Shown here: positions 10,042-20,378 of the stretch, piece after piece
Position numbering within the stretch: the first letter of the stretch is position 1
Layout of the letters: the number at the start of each line of letters is the position of its first letter
NCBI RefSeq assembly: GCF_001540865.1
Contig: NC_033627.1
Span: 8,164,799-8,228,798 of the forward strand
Length of the DNA: 64,000 nucleotides
Reading direction: 5' to 3'
Origin: Ananas comosus
Lineage: Eukaryota > Streptophyta > Magnoliopsida > Poales > Bromeliaceae
The notes under the pieces: model-generated
Databases searched by the model: none
Seen by the model: the letters and a program-made list of their open reading frames with translations, nothing else
What the model was told of the DNA's origin: nothing
Position numbers and translations under genes: made by a program

Positions 10042-11286
10042 GCTAACCCGGGGGTTTCGCCACATTAACTTGCTTCACATTAAGTCCATCATCGCAGGAA
10101 CTCACCAGCTAGGACCGTCCTTCGGGTTTACTCCAACCCGTGATGCATAACTCCGGAGCGCATCGCCCGAGGGGGAGCGACCGCCCTCGAGCACGGAACT
10201 CATAGCAAGTATGATCATATCCTTAACTCAAAGGATTATAAGTTCAATCTTGACTTTACACTAGCTCAAGTGTTCTTTACATCACTTTATGTTGCAAACT
10301 CATGCAATCACATTCTTCACATTTTCATTACTCTTGCTAGCTCTAGCATTCTTGTTCGTTACAATCTTTGCTCTTATTGCCCCACTTTACTTTAACTTTA
10401 CACGTTGTCATTTTCATCATTCTTTTCATCACTTTAGTTCTTTACATCACACTAACTCTAGTGTCATTTCACATTAGCTTTGCCGAATGCCACTCGATCT
10501 ATGTCATTGTGTCACTCTATTCTTTTGCTCACTTTGGGTGCTCACATTTCTCTCATGCATACACATAGGATTTTCGACATCACATAGGTCTCATTCGTCA
10601 TATTATGCAAGTTGTACTCACAATCATGCATCATTACATTTTCATCATACTTTACCCTAAAATGCATGCAACAAATATGTAACATATGCTCAAATGAATG
10701 ACACATTAGGCATAGAGAGAAGTTCAATGAGTTTGAGAAGCACCACCCACCTCGTAGGCTTTCAAGGGTGCTCCGATAATTTTCTTGGGATTTTTAGTCG
10801 CCCGGTTCACTACCTGCGGCAAAACGAAGCCCTATTAGGCCATTTTGCTCATATCTTTACTTTGGCTTTTCGTAACGTTAATCCGAGCGCACCAACGCGT
10901 CGGAAATACCCCCAATTAGATTTTTGAAGGGTCAATTTCACTTAGAAATCCCCATGAGCAAAAGCCCCAATTTGGGTGCCCTAGCTCCATTGCATGTGTA
11001 AACCTAGGGTTTGATCTCATTGGGAAGCAAAAGTAGCTTCATTACACTCTAAATAGTCTATTAGAACCATCCCTAGCTCACTCCAAACCCTAGTTTGGAT
11101 TTCACCATGAGAGGTGATGAAGCTCACCTGAAGCTTCACCATTTTCATGGTCTTGATCTCAAAAGAAGCAAAAAGAAAGCTTCAAATACTCCAAAGGTTC
11201 TATAAAAACCATCTTCATTCTAATCCAAACCCTAGTTTGGAATTAAACATGAGAAGGGGCAAGGCTTACCTTCAAGCTTGAGTATT

Positions 11287-11304
11287 CTATAGTGTCACCT
11301 AAAT
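11287..11304 (-). promoter_or_regulatory. SP6 promoter (vector)
   Basis: The minus strand reads ATTTAGGTGACACTATAG, the exact SP6 RNA polymerase promoter used in BAC vectors. It is contamination. Confidence 0.97.
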
Positions 11305-11343
11305 AGCTTGGCGTAATCATGGTCATAGCTGTTTCCTGTGTGA

Positions 11344-11357
11344 AATTGTTATCCGCT
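11344..11357 (-). promoter_or_regulatory. Partial lac operator (vector)
   Basis: The plus strand aattgttatccgct is one side of the lac O1 operator. It is cut by the N at 11358. It lies upstream of the vector lacZ-alpha start at 11326. Confidence 0.93.
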
Positions 11358-12064
11358 NATCTTTAGACAAATCAAAACCCTACTTAGGGTTTCACCATGA
11401 GAGGTGATGAAGCTCACCTCAAGCATCACCATTTCTATGGTCTTGATCTCAAGAGAAGTAAAAGAAAAGCTTCAAATACTCAAATGGTTCCATAAAACCC
11501 ATTTTAAGCTTAATCCAAACCCTAGATTAGGTTCTACCATGATTAGGGTTCAAAGCTTACCTTGTAAGCCCTTCTTTTCCAAGCTAGAGATGAGGGAGAG
11601 GGAGTCTCTTCACTTCCTCTTCTTCTTCTCCTTTTTCTTCTCCTTCTTTTCCTTCCTTTCCTTGTTTTCTTCTTCTCCTTTGTCTTCTAGAGAGAGAGAG
11701 GGAGAGAAGAGAGTGTTTGGGAGGGTGAGAATGAGAGGAAAAGCCCCTCAACCCTAGTTTGGAATTAAACATGAAAAGGGGCAAGGCTTACCTTCAAGCT
11801 TGCTCCTTTCTTGCTCTACAGAGGAAGAAGATGAAGCCTCTTTGCTCCTTGCTCCTTGATCTCCTACTTCACTTTCTTCTCCTTCTTCTCCTTCCTTTCT
11901 TCCTTTCTTCTTCTTCTCCTTTATCTTCCAGAGAGAGAGAGGGAGAGAAGAGAGTGTGAGAGGGTGAGGAAATGAGAGAAATATCTCATTTGCCCTCATA
12001 CATAGCTATTGGGTTGCAAAATTGCAGCTAAACCCCTCAGCTTTTATCTCTGTGCACTGCCTGG

Positions 12065-12330
12065 ACTGGGCAGTTTTCGCAGGCAGAGACCGGTCTCCCC
12101 GAGCAGGGACCGGTTCCCGAAGGTCCACCCTGCGCAGCCAGAGCTGCTGCGCGCAATGCGACCAGTCTCTCCCTGGTGGGACCGGTCTCTGGGGGACCGG
12201 TCTCTCAAGCAGAGACCGGTTCCCGAGAGCTGATCTTCCAGGACTTAGCCGATTTTTCGGCTGTCTTATTCTTCACGCGTTCGGGGACCGGTCTCTCCCA
12301 CCAGGGACCGGTCCCCGAGAGCTGAAAGTC
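12065..12330. repeat. GGACCGGTCC-type palindrome cluster in a minus gypsy LTR
   Basis: At least eight ACCGGT cores, typically gagaccggtctc or gggaccggttcc, lie in 265 bp with spacing of roughly 20-50 bp. The arrangement matches the cluster in the Sirevirus LTR, although this LTR is unrelated to it in sequence elsewhere. Confidence 0.85.
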
Positions 12331-12489
12331 TGCAGTTTGCAGAATTTGATTCTTTAGCTCTCGAAAACCTCCCGTAGCTCACCTTTAATCATTTTAACAC
12401 CTTCGGATTTTCCGAAGTGTACCATCCTCGCACTTTGGTCAATTTGACTAAAGTTCGATATTTATTTTCTGAATTTTCGGTATATTACA

Positions 12490-12962
12490 ATAGAGCTGAG
12501 GTCAGTAATTGCCCACTGGGAACTATAATTTATAGTTCTCACGCCCTCTTTTTCTCAATGTTTTTCAGAGCCTTCCGCGCATGGGGAGGCCAGGGATCGC
12601 GGAAAGGGTATCGCCTCGGGCTAGTGCTCTTCGCCGAGGGATCGTTCGATAGGTGGCCCACCTCTCTTTGTTTCTTTTTGTGAGAGGTTGAGAATTGTAC
12701 CAGTGTACTAGAGACCACCCGTTTGTACTTTGAGACAGATATTGTACTGCTTTATGGTTCACTTTTATTGTTTAGTTGTTTCTTTTACTATTGTTAGAGA
12801 AGATAGAATCATACTGCTCTGATATCATTAGTTGTGGTTCTTTCCTTTTGCTATATTTCTTTCTTTTACTTCCGCTTCTATTCTAGGCGCCTTATATGTG
12901 TAGGCATATGGCGGGTCTGGGCGCGCTACCGGGAAGGCCTCCGCCGGTCCCGGGGCGTGACA
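12490..12962 (+). mobile_element. 3' part of a family-B gypsy LTR
   Basis: This piece matches the last 450 bp of the complete family-B LTR at 22161-24759. It has the GAGCTGAGGTCAGTAATTGC module, the stem-loop at 12511-12545, and the terminal cggtcccggggcgtgaca. It starts mid-LTR immediately after the end of the minus LTR at 12489. This is what is expected if the minus LTR is nested inside it and the left half lies beyond the N join. Confidence 0.75.
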
Positions 12963-14095
12963 AAGACCCTTCTATGCATTGTGACCAGTGTGGCTTAGTA
13001 AAGTGACATACATGATTAGGTAAAGATCTATCATTGGTATTGTGGCATCATGGTTTGGTGGCTCGGATATAGTGGTATATATATGCATGATTAGGTAAAG
13101 ACCTATCATTGGCATTGAGGTATTGTGATATGAGATAGGTTTGGCTATACTTCCTCAAATTGAAGATAGAATCGTACTCACATGTATTGGTTCCGGCTTG
13201 TGAGAGGTCGCTTCTCCACAAGCGGTGTACTCCAGAGTGTAGACACCACGGGTAGGAGTGCCTGGCAAAGATCCTTCGGGCGATAGTGCCATGTGCCTTC
13301 CCTGGTAGACGGATGAATCCCTCGGGGGCATTTTCAAATGCTAATCCCAATAGATGGGACATTTGAGATGTCAGGTTGGGGTAAGCCTTGTGGACCCCGG
13401 GATAATAGGGTAAAAGCCAAGTGAAAGGAGAACAAGAACATGCATGCATTATCATACTTATGATCATATATCTGTTGACTCAGTTTCTTGCAGGCATTGT
13501 AATAGTATTGCATTAGTTGGTTTGCTATCTATTATTTCTTAAATTACATATGCCTGAATAGACCTAGTGGGCGAGTCGGCGAGGTCGGCGGCCGAACCCA
13601 CTGGGAACTTTGTTGTAGTTCTCATCCGACTAACCATGCAGGTTCTAGCGCGAGCGGGACGATCGTGGCTCGTGGTATGGTTATCGTGCTCTAGGTAGCG
13701 TACTACCATTGTGTATAGAGGCACCCTTTGTATATTTCATCTATTATGTTGATGAATGGAAATGTAATAAAATCATGTGAGAAATGAAAATGTATTAAGT
13801 TCATTTGAGTGATGAAATTGTAAATTGAGATGAATGAATGTAAAGAAATTGTATGAGCTTTGTATTTGATTGAAAGTGATTAAGATACAATGTATGAATG
13901 TAATAGTTAGATTGCTTTCACTTGTGGTTGATGTTGCTTACCCTAGAGTAAGCCATGTATACTTACATTCTTATGTTTGAATTGCTATCGTTATACATGT
14001 ATTGGTGGAGCCTTGGGCAGGCAGGGGAGGTGCTGTCCGTTCGGCGTCTGTTGGCGTGCCCGAACCGACCAAATTGGCGGTCCCGGGGCGTGACA
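12963..14095 (+). mobile_element. 3' part of a family-E (Tekay) LTR
   Basis: The end ccaaattggcggtcccggggcgtgaca is the reverse complement of the start of the Tekay LTR at 55226. The stem-loop module is at about 13596-13625. A local direct repeat (catgattaggtaaaga) occurs at about 13010 and 13090. The left part is missing; the segment begins right after a family-B LTR end, consistent with nesting. No ORF has family features. Confidence 0.7.
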
Positions 14096-14324
14096 GGTAC
14101 TCCCACCTTAGCCATATTATACACATTTGCCATTCTCTCCTGAGGTTACTTTACCTTAGCCAACTATGCCACTCGACTCGGTCTTGAGTCAAGCATGTGC
14201 GGATAATCCGCGCTCTGTCCGGCTCGAGGTGAAGGAACTCTCACATACACCTCAACCTTCAATTTACAAACCACATCGCCCAACGGGTCGCCCAGAGCTA
14301 CGTACACCCGTGGTTAGGGATCTT

Positions 14325-14545
14325 CCCGGTGGGAGGGGAATATGCCACATGCATCCGCGGCCCAAGACCCTCGATAGGGAGGGGAATATGCCACACGCAC
14401 CCTAGCGCTCCAAGATCCTTCTGGTGGGAGGGGAATATGCCACACACACCCGCGGCCCAGAATCTTGCTCAATCAGAATCCTCGAAGTTCTTCCGGTGGG
14501 AGGGGAATATGCCACACGCACCCGCGGCCAAGAACTGTCGGGCTC
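14325..14545. repeat. Tandem repeat of a GGGAGGGGAATATGCC unit
   Basis: Four copies of a unit containing ggtgggaggggaatatgcc, each followed by a CGCACCCGCGGCC-like stretch, start near 14329, 14378, 14427 and 14497. Just downstream, 14550-14595 holds three copies of a 15-bp unit with ctgcactcgcagc. Both lie within the LTR and look like local slippage products. Confidence 0.85.
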
Positions 14546-14639
14546 ATACGCTGCACTAGCAGCCGCTGCACTCGCAGCCGCTGCACTCGCAGCCGGGATT
14601 TCGGAATCCACTTTCATAACTCTAGGGTTGGTCTCACCC

Positions 14640-15240
14640 TATATTATCAACCTATCTAGCTCCAAGCCTTTACTCAACCTAAGTTCAATTCATTAGGTTC
14701 AATACCACTATACTCATAGCCTAGGTTCATTAACGCTAGGTTCCATGTTCTTACTACCTAGGTTCATTTGACTCTAGGTTCAATGTCACTGTATTCATAA
14801 CCTAGGTTTACTTGACTCTAGGTTCAATACCACTCATGTTCTTTTTTTCCTAGTTGTCCACACTTAGGAATCATACTTGACATGCCACTCATGAATCACC
14901 TATATTCATTGACACTAGGTTTCATCGCCACTCATGATACTTGTTATCTTAATTATCCACACTTAGGATTCTTTACATGTCACCCTTGTCGAGTTCTTTA
15001 TTATTCTTAAGAGCTCATCGACTCAAGTTTAACATTCATGTCATTCTAGCATATTCTCATAATATGTCATCATGCATATATTCTTTAGTATCTCATACAC
15101 ATGCCTATGTTCTTATTGAAATGGTAGTCAACATGTCTCATGCATTCTTTGGTATACATCTTATGCATTCATCATAATCTATCATATGCATTCATTATCA
15201 CCTATCTTAGGCATTCATTAGCATATAACTCATGCATTCA
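14640..15240. repeat. Degenerate short repeats (CTAGGTTCA and ATGCATTC types)
   Basis: Between 14640 and 14850 the phrase ctaggttca recurs about every 25-35 bp. Between 15120 and 15240 catgcattc/atgcattcat recurs about every 30 bp. These are part of the LTR; no gene is visible here. Confidence 0.7.
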
Positions 15241-16278
15241 TTTACTTTGCAATTGGCTACCATTACATGTATCAATGACTAAATACACTACACTTTGGCA
15301 TGGAAGCGACCTAATCGCTTCGGTGAGCACAACCCACCTCAAATCACTTTTCGATTGCTTGTAGTCACTTGCAATCGGCCTTCCGCGGCACCCGTTGCCC
15401 GGTTCGGCCCGAACTCGCACTCGACCATGAAACGGCCACCAATCCATGATCCGAGAATTAAAGGTCTATAACTTGATGCCACGATGCTCCGGATCCGTTC
15501 TCGTGATTTTTGGATGTCGCCTCGGCCCTCCAGTCGGAAACGAAGACAAAACGTTCGTTTCTTTAATATCTTCGCGTAGGCTCGACGAATCGCCGAAACG
15601 TCTTTGCTAACGTGTCGGAAATACCTTTAATTAGGTTTACATAGGATCAATTTACATTTAAACCCTTCTATGACAAAAGCCCCAATTTTGGTGCCTTAAC
15701 AATGTCATTTTGCCCAACACTTGGTTTGATCTCTTTGCTAAGCAAGAACAAGCTTAGAATCATCTAGAAACTTATCTAGAACCATTACTAGGCCATTCAA
15801 ACCATTACTAGGGCATTTAGAACAAATCCTAGAAATCCACCATGAGGGCATATGAAGAAAACATGATTTTCATGTGTTCTATGGCCTCAACAAGGTTTCT
15901 ACTCTTGTAAAAAGATCAAATTCAAAAGATTTTGGGTGTAAAACCAAACCCTAATATCAATCTTACAAGAAACCTCATCTTAGCCACAAGCTCTCTAATG
16001 TTCACCTTGTAGGAGAGTCCCCAAGCCTTTAAAACCCTAGATCCTCCAAGATTTCTCCTCCAAATCCACCTCCTTTAGCTTTGGGAGAGAGATTCTAGAG
16101 AGAGAGAGGAAGAAAAATGTGTTGGAGGGGGTATTTGGCTGTGGGAGAGAGAGAGAGAGGGTGTTTGGGGCGTTTTATAAGATGCTACAATTGCATTTAG
16201 ACCCTCATCTTTTTCATATTTGCAGCAGTTTTCATTTTGCTGTCAGACCCAATGTGTACCGGTGCACATCAGGGGTGT

Positions 16279-16750
16279 TGTAACGCACTGGACCTTTGCA
16301 AATTGCGAGGTTCGAGTGATTGGTCGTGCTCTGAGCCTTTCCAGATTTCTGGTAGGTCGTTGACCGTGTTCCGACCTATGGCACATGTCCCGAGGAGTGT
16401 GGTACGAAGCCTTGCACCAAAACCCAAAAATTTGGATTTTGGTCAGCTCTCGGATTGGCTGTCTGGCGGGCTTGTACCGGTANGTACTAGAGACCACCGT
16501 TGTTGTACTTTTGAGATAGATATTGTACTACTTATGGCTTCTTTTATTGTCTAGCTTTATTTCTTTACTTGGTGTAGACGATAGATCTGTACTTGCTCTG
16601 ATATCATTAGTTGCTAGTTATTTCATTTCCTATATTTGTTCTATCTCTTGCTTTTACTTCCGCTTTTGTTGTTTACGCCTTATATGTGCAGACATATGGC
16701 GGGTCTGGACACGCTACCGGGAGGGCCTCCGCCGGTCCCGGGGCGTGACA
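16279..16750 (+). mobile_element. Family-B LTR insertion with target duplication GGTGT
   Basis: The insertion starts TGTAACGCACTGGACC and ends CGGGGCGTGACA. GGTGT flanks it on both sides (16274-16278 and 16751-16755). The uninterrupted site is seen in the sister LTR near 20845 (caggggtgtcaccgg). An N at 16483 separates an LTR start from an LTR end, so this may be a solo LTR or a longer element whose interior was lost in assembly. Confidence 0.88.
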
Positions 16751-17267
16751 GGTGTCACCGGTTACACGATCGCGCTACAACCAAACCCGAGAGTTGCTAT
16801 TTCGGGTTTTACACTGTGTACCGGTACACTTTTAGTCTGTCACCAGTACACAGCCTTTTTAGGACTTAGCCAATTTTTTTCAACTTTTCTCCGTTTTCGC
16901 TCGTTAGGCCTCTGATTCATCTTAAATCGCACCGAAACCCCCAAAACATATTTTCGAGCGTGTCTCAACCATCTTTTCATCCCCGCTTATGCCGGATTTA
17001 ACCCATGGTCCAACATGGCCTTTCGGGTTCCGTTTTCGCGCCAAACACGCACCGAAACACCCGAATTCTCCCGAGCCTCAATCTCGCATTGTTTCGACTC
17101 CAATTCACGCCGAGCAATGCTAAAACCTTTCCAACTCCCTTGAACTCAACTTTAACCCTTCCAACATTGTTGGAATGTTAAATAGGCTTTGTCCAACTAT
17201 TCCTTTCGCACACTTTAGTCAATTTGACTAAAGTTCGATATTCTCTACCGAGTTTCTGTATGTTACA

Positions 17268-17281
17268 TTCTCCACCCCTTA
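17268..17281 (-). promoter_or_regulatory. Polypurine tract of the TR-GAG-like element
   Basis: The plus strand ttctccacccctta gives TAAGGGGTGGAGAA on the element strand, directly next to the LTR end. The following sequence AACAAGAGTTTCGTC is also found after the PPT of the full Tekay element at 50099, which shows that the two elements are related. Confidence 0.82.
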
Positions 17282-18701
17282 ACAAGAGTTTCGTCCTCGA
17301 AACTCAACTCACACCTCAATTCAGCTCCTCAAGCAATTGAGGGCACTAATGCACTTTCCCACTCCGGAATGGTCTCACGTTCATAGGAACAATTCAAAGG
17401 TTCACAATGGAGGATACGAAACCAAAAGCATACACTTTGCAAGGTGCATCTCACAAAGTGCATTATGGTCTCCGTCCTTCTTGGTGGCAGCGCAAGTCGA
17501 AACTCGATGACTCTACGTGCTCCAACAGCACTCGCCAATCGGCACACAAAGATTTTATCCTTGCATTTGCTTTCCCTTTGGCGAATACATTCCAATTCCA
17601 ATCCTCGAACTCCAAGTGGCTTGTTACTAGCTCAAGGCCTCACCAAGAGCACTTTATCTTCTAATGCCATATGCCACGGTCAATCTCATATCACTCTCGC
17701 AACGAGCACACACGAATGCTTCGTTCGTGAATTTGAGCGAAACCTCTCGATAAGGCTATCCACCAAATCGCTTTCCTCAGTTTCCATAGCTGGACCAAAG
17801 GTCACCAATAGTACGTAGGCCTACCGCCTAAATCTATCTCAACGTACGCGCAGCGCCTCTCGCTCGCCAGCGTAGACCCAATCATCATTGGGGCGAAATT
17901 CTTACTTGGGAATTCGCACACACTCCAACCAGGAGCAATTCAAGACCTCAAACCATTATAGATCCTCGGGTTGGGTCACAACTGAACTCTTGGTATACAA
18001 TCGATCGCACGACACGCTCTATCGAGCACACGTATCATTACCGGCTCCTATGCACCTAGCGCGAGTCACAAGTCCTACGAGTGATCCATGACACGCTTCA
18101 CACCTAGTAATGCTCAAGTGCTACTGCCAACACTCACGCGGCGGAACTAAATCCGCACTCCACGAGTAATTATACTCGAGCGTCACACGCCTCTATAGTG
18201 CTCCAATTTCCTTTACTTGCCGCAGGCCAACTCTGCTGTCCATAGCACTGGGTACCGATACGCATCAGGGGTGTCACTGGTACTCCGTTGCACAGAGACC
18301 AAACTCGAGAGCAACCTATTCTCGAGTTGCTGCCTGGTACCGGTACAATCCAATGCTTAACCGGTTAACAATGCTCCAGACTTCGATTTCGCATTGTTTC
18401 GCTTCGATCAATGCTAAAACCCTTTAATCTCTTTTAGAACTCAACTTTAACCCTTCCAACATCGTTGGAATGTCATATGGACTTTGCCCATAGGTCACCA
18501 CTAGCAACTCACTAGTGCCATCTAGTCTCCACCTGCTCCAGCAGGTGCTCCGCTTTCACAACGCAAGCATGCCCGGGTATTTACACTTATCCATCCACTT
18601 GGTCCCTACTATACTAAGGTGTAAGTAGTAGCAAATGACCATATGCTCAATGCATGCAATGCACCAACTTTACATCATGCAGAAACACATGACTACATCA
18701 A
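17282..18701 (-). other. Non-coding internal region where pol should be
   Basis: About 1.4 kb between gag and the PPT has no recognisable pol motif on either strand. Scattered ORFs of 60-125 codons have no family features. A short stretch near 18250-18500 (ggtaccgatacgcatcaggggtgtcac, and gcaatgctaaaacc) resembles the element's own LTR, so part of the region may be rearranged LTR sequence. The gap begins exactly where the protease would start. Confidence 0.6.
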
Positions 18702-19998
18702 TTAAATCATACCTGCCATGACGTCGTCAGTAGCAGCAGGTCCGACATCCTGGGTCGCGTGTCCATGGCCACTTGGCGCCCACTGCGAACCCCTTGGTTG
18801 CATCACCACCATCGCTCGCTCTCCCGACCGTGCCGCAGGTGGCATACCCGCAGGCTGTCCCGAGGAGGAAAAGGCGGTCGCCAGCGTCAAAGCCTGGCTA
18901 TCACCTTGCGGACACTCATCCCACATATAGCCTGGTTGCCCACAACGAACACACTTTCCATCATGCAGCGCACATCGCCGCGCCCTGTGGGAACCACCAC
19001 AAATCACGCAGCTTGGAGAGGATCGAGTAGATGACGACTTCGGGTGTCGCCTGGAACTTGATTGTCCACCTGGATTGCTCGATAATGGCCTCACTCCACC
19101 CCGCTCGTGTTCATAAGACTCGTGCTCCTCACGCACGAAAGCCTCACCGTGCTCTGCCCATAACGCTCGGTCCAACATCTCCGCGTAGGTCGTGAGTTTG
19201 AAGATTTGCACCTTCTCGTAAATATCCGGTTGAAGTCCACGCAGAAACCAATCGGCCATTGTCATCCCGTACCACATCAGGGACACAATTCACGATACGG
19301 GAGAATTCCCGTTCGTACTCCCTCACAGAGCGGTCTCATTGCCACAGCTTCCTGAACCTGTTCTGAAGCTTTCTCTTTTCACTGTCGGAAAAGTAAGTAG
19401 AAAATACCAATCCCTGAAACTCATCCCATGCCATAGGAGGGAGACTAGGCGATCGATCCCGTCGAATGCCCTTCCACCACACCCTCGCCGATTGCTTCAA
19501 GCAATGCACGGCTAGGGGCACCTTGTCCCGCTCCAATGTGTACAGCTCCTCGAAGAGCGTTTTCATGGAGTCAATCGACATCTCTACGATCCACGGATCG
19601 ACATTCTCTCCATCGAAGATAGGTGGATCAAACTTCTTGAAGGTCATGAGGGCCGCCAAAGCCCGCTCATTCTCCGCCTCCACCAATGCACTTTTGGGAG
19701 TCGGATCGCCCGACCCCGACGGAAACATCTCCGCCGCAATTCCCTGCCGTCCTCGACGAGCCGCAACTGGTGCGGTCACCAGCTGATCTACCATTTCCTG
19801 GAGTCTCTTAATTCGCTCCTCCTGGCGCATAGCAGCCTCTTGCTGTCGCTGCACCACATCGGCTTGTTGCCTCACCACTCCCACGAGTGTGGCCAATTGA
19901 TTGCGAAGTTCCAAGTCTCCGCTCGCCTCAGATTGCTCAGGGACATCACTTATCCCATCCCGCGCCGATCTAGCTGAAGATCACCTATGCGGTGCCAT
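18702..19998 (-). pseudogene. gag: Gag of the TR-GAG-like element, with two nonsense codons and a frameshift
   Basis: The expected ATG is at 19996-19998 (MAPHR), followed by a TGA at 19981-19983. The open piece 19336-19914 holds a coiled coil (residues 1-50) and the capsid-like Retrotrans_gag domain with FDGENVDPWIV and ARVWWKGI. A TGA near 19333 follows KLWQ. The frame resumes and shifts near 19280, then 18702-19286 gives the capsid end (WFLRGLQPDIYEKV) and two knuckles. One is CVICGGSHRARRC and the other CVRCGQPGYMWDEC, in which the usual His is Tyr. Gag ends in AGMI followed by a stop, at the position where the relative at 53533 begins its protease with AGMVLVNG. Both TGA codons fit CGA-to-TGA change by cytosine deamination. 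Confidence 0.85.
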
Positions 19999-20359
19999 CG
20001 TTCCCTGAAACACGACAACTCGATTAATCCTCAACCTTCTTAGGTCGAGCACAAAACAATCAACTTCGACTCAAATCGGACGAAAGTCATACAAGAGCGT
20101 CTATTCTCATCACTCGGTTTCATGTTGTACATGCCCAACATGAACACCCTCGGTTGAGAATACACCACACCTTGAGTCTAACTGTAATATCCGTCTTAGA
20201 GGTTTACAACACAACCCAATCCATAACCTTTCGCCATAAGTCTCAAGTCCTCGTCTCTCACGAGCCTTAATCTCCTATGGTTTACTATCCTAGGGTCTCC
20301 TAGGTCCAACTAAACCGTTTTTTTTATATTCTTTTATGTTCGTTCTATTCTCCCTTTAT

Positions 20360-20371
20360 GCTCTGATACCA
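20360..20371 (-). promoter_or_regulatory. Primer-binding site for tRNA-Met
   Basis: The minus strand reads TGGTATCAGAGC, seven bases inside the 5' LTR end at 20379. This is a perfect match to the standard plant initiator-Met PBS. Confidence 0.9.
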
Positions 20372-20378
20372 TCTTATC

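Larger units (their letters stand above)
11274..11357 (-). other. BAC cloning-vector remnant at a HindIII junction
   Basis: From the HindIII site (11274-11279) to the N at 11358 the sequence is the lacZ-alpha cloning region of a pBeloBAC/pIndigoBAC-type vector, read on the minus strand. Its landmarks are the SP6 promoter, the lacZ start (ATG complement at 11324-11326) preceded by AGGAAACAGCT, the M13 reverse primer site and part of the lac operator. This is laboratory sequence and not plant DNA. Confidence 0.97.
11095..11800. repeat. Three related copies of an LTR subsegment
   Basis: Blocks at about 11095-11280, 11385-11580 and 11745-11800 share the phrases CACCATGAGAGGTGATGAAG, aaccctagtttgg and ggcaaggcttacctt. 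The first and third are nearly identical through the HindIII site AAGCTT. Only the third continues past the site as plant DNA (gctcctttcttgc), so the first is the BAC-end version of the same or a similar locus. Confidence 0.7.
10042..12489 (-). mobile_element. Right part of a minus-oriented gypsy-type LTR, start missing
   Basis: The sequence contains modules shared with the other minus LTRs: the CTCCGGAG/GGGAGCGACC motif at about 10150-10190, the CT/GA-rich stretch at 11590-11750, an ACCGGT palindrome cluster at 12065-12330, and the terminal stretch TCAATTTGACTAAAGTTCG ending at TTACA (12489). The beginning (TGTCA...) is not present; the left side starts at the N at 10041. The vector remnant and N at 11274-11358 interrupt it. 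The order on the two sides of that gap is therefore uncertain. No coding region is seen; short ORFs here are chance. Confidence 0.6.
14096..17267 (-). repeat. 3' LTR of the TR-GAG-like element
   Basis: The right end (TTACA at 17267) abuts the polypurine tract. The LTR includes GTACCGGTAC-type palindromes at about 16250 and 16770-16860, and a GA-rich tract at 16085-16165. It also holds three stretches of local tandem repeats between 14325 and 15240. It is interrupted by the solo LTR at 16279-16750. The left edge is where the family-E LTR ends, so the true start is not seen. Confidence 0.7.

Noticed and set aside
11280..11326. A lacZ-like bacterial gene transferred into the plant
   Set aside because: It is exact cloning-vector sequence bounded by a HindIII site and an N, so it is contamination.
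14325..14545. CRISPR-like array of regularly spaced repeats
   Set aside because: This is plant DNA; repeats and spacers are both similar between units and lie within an LTR, so it is a simple tandem repeat.
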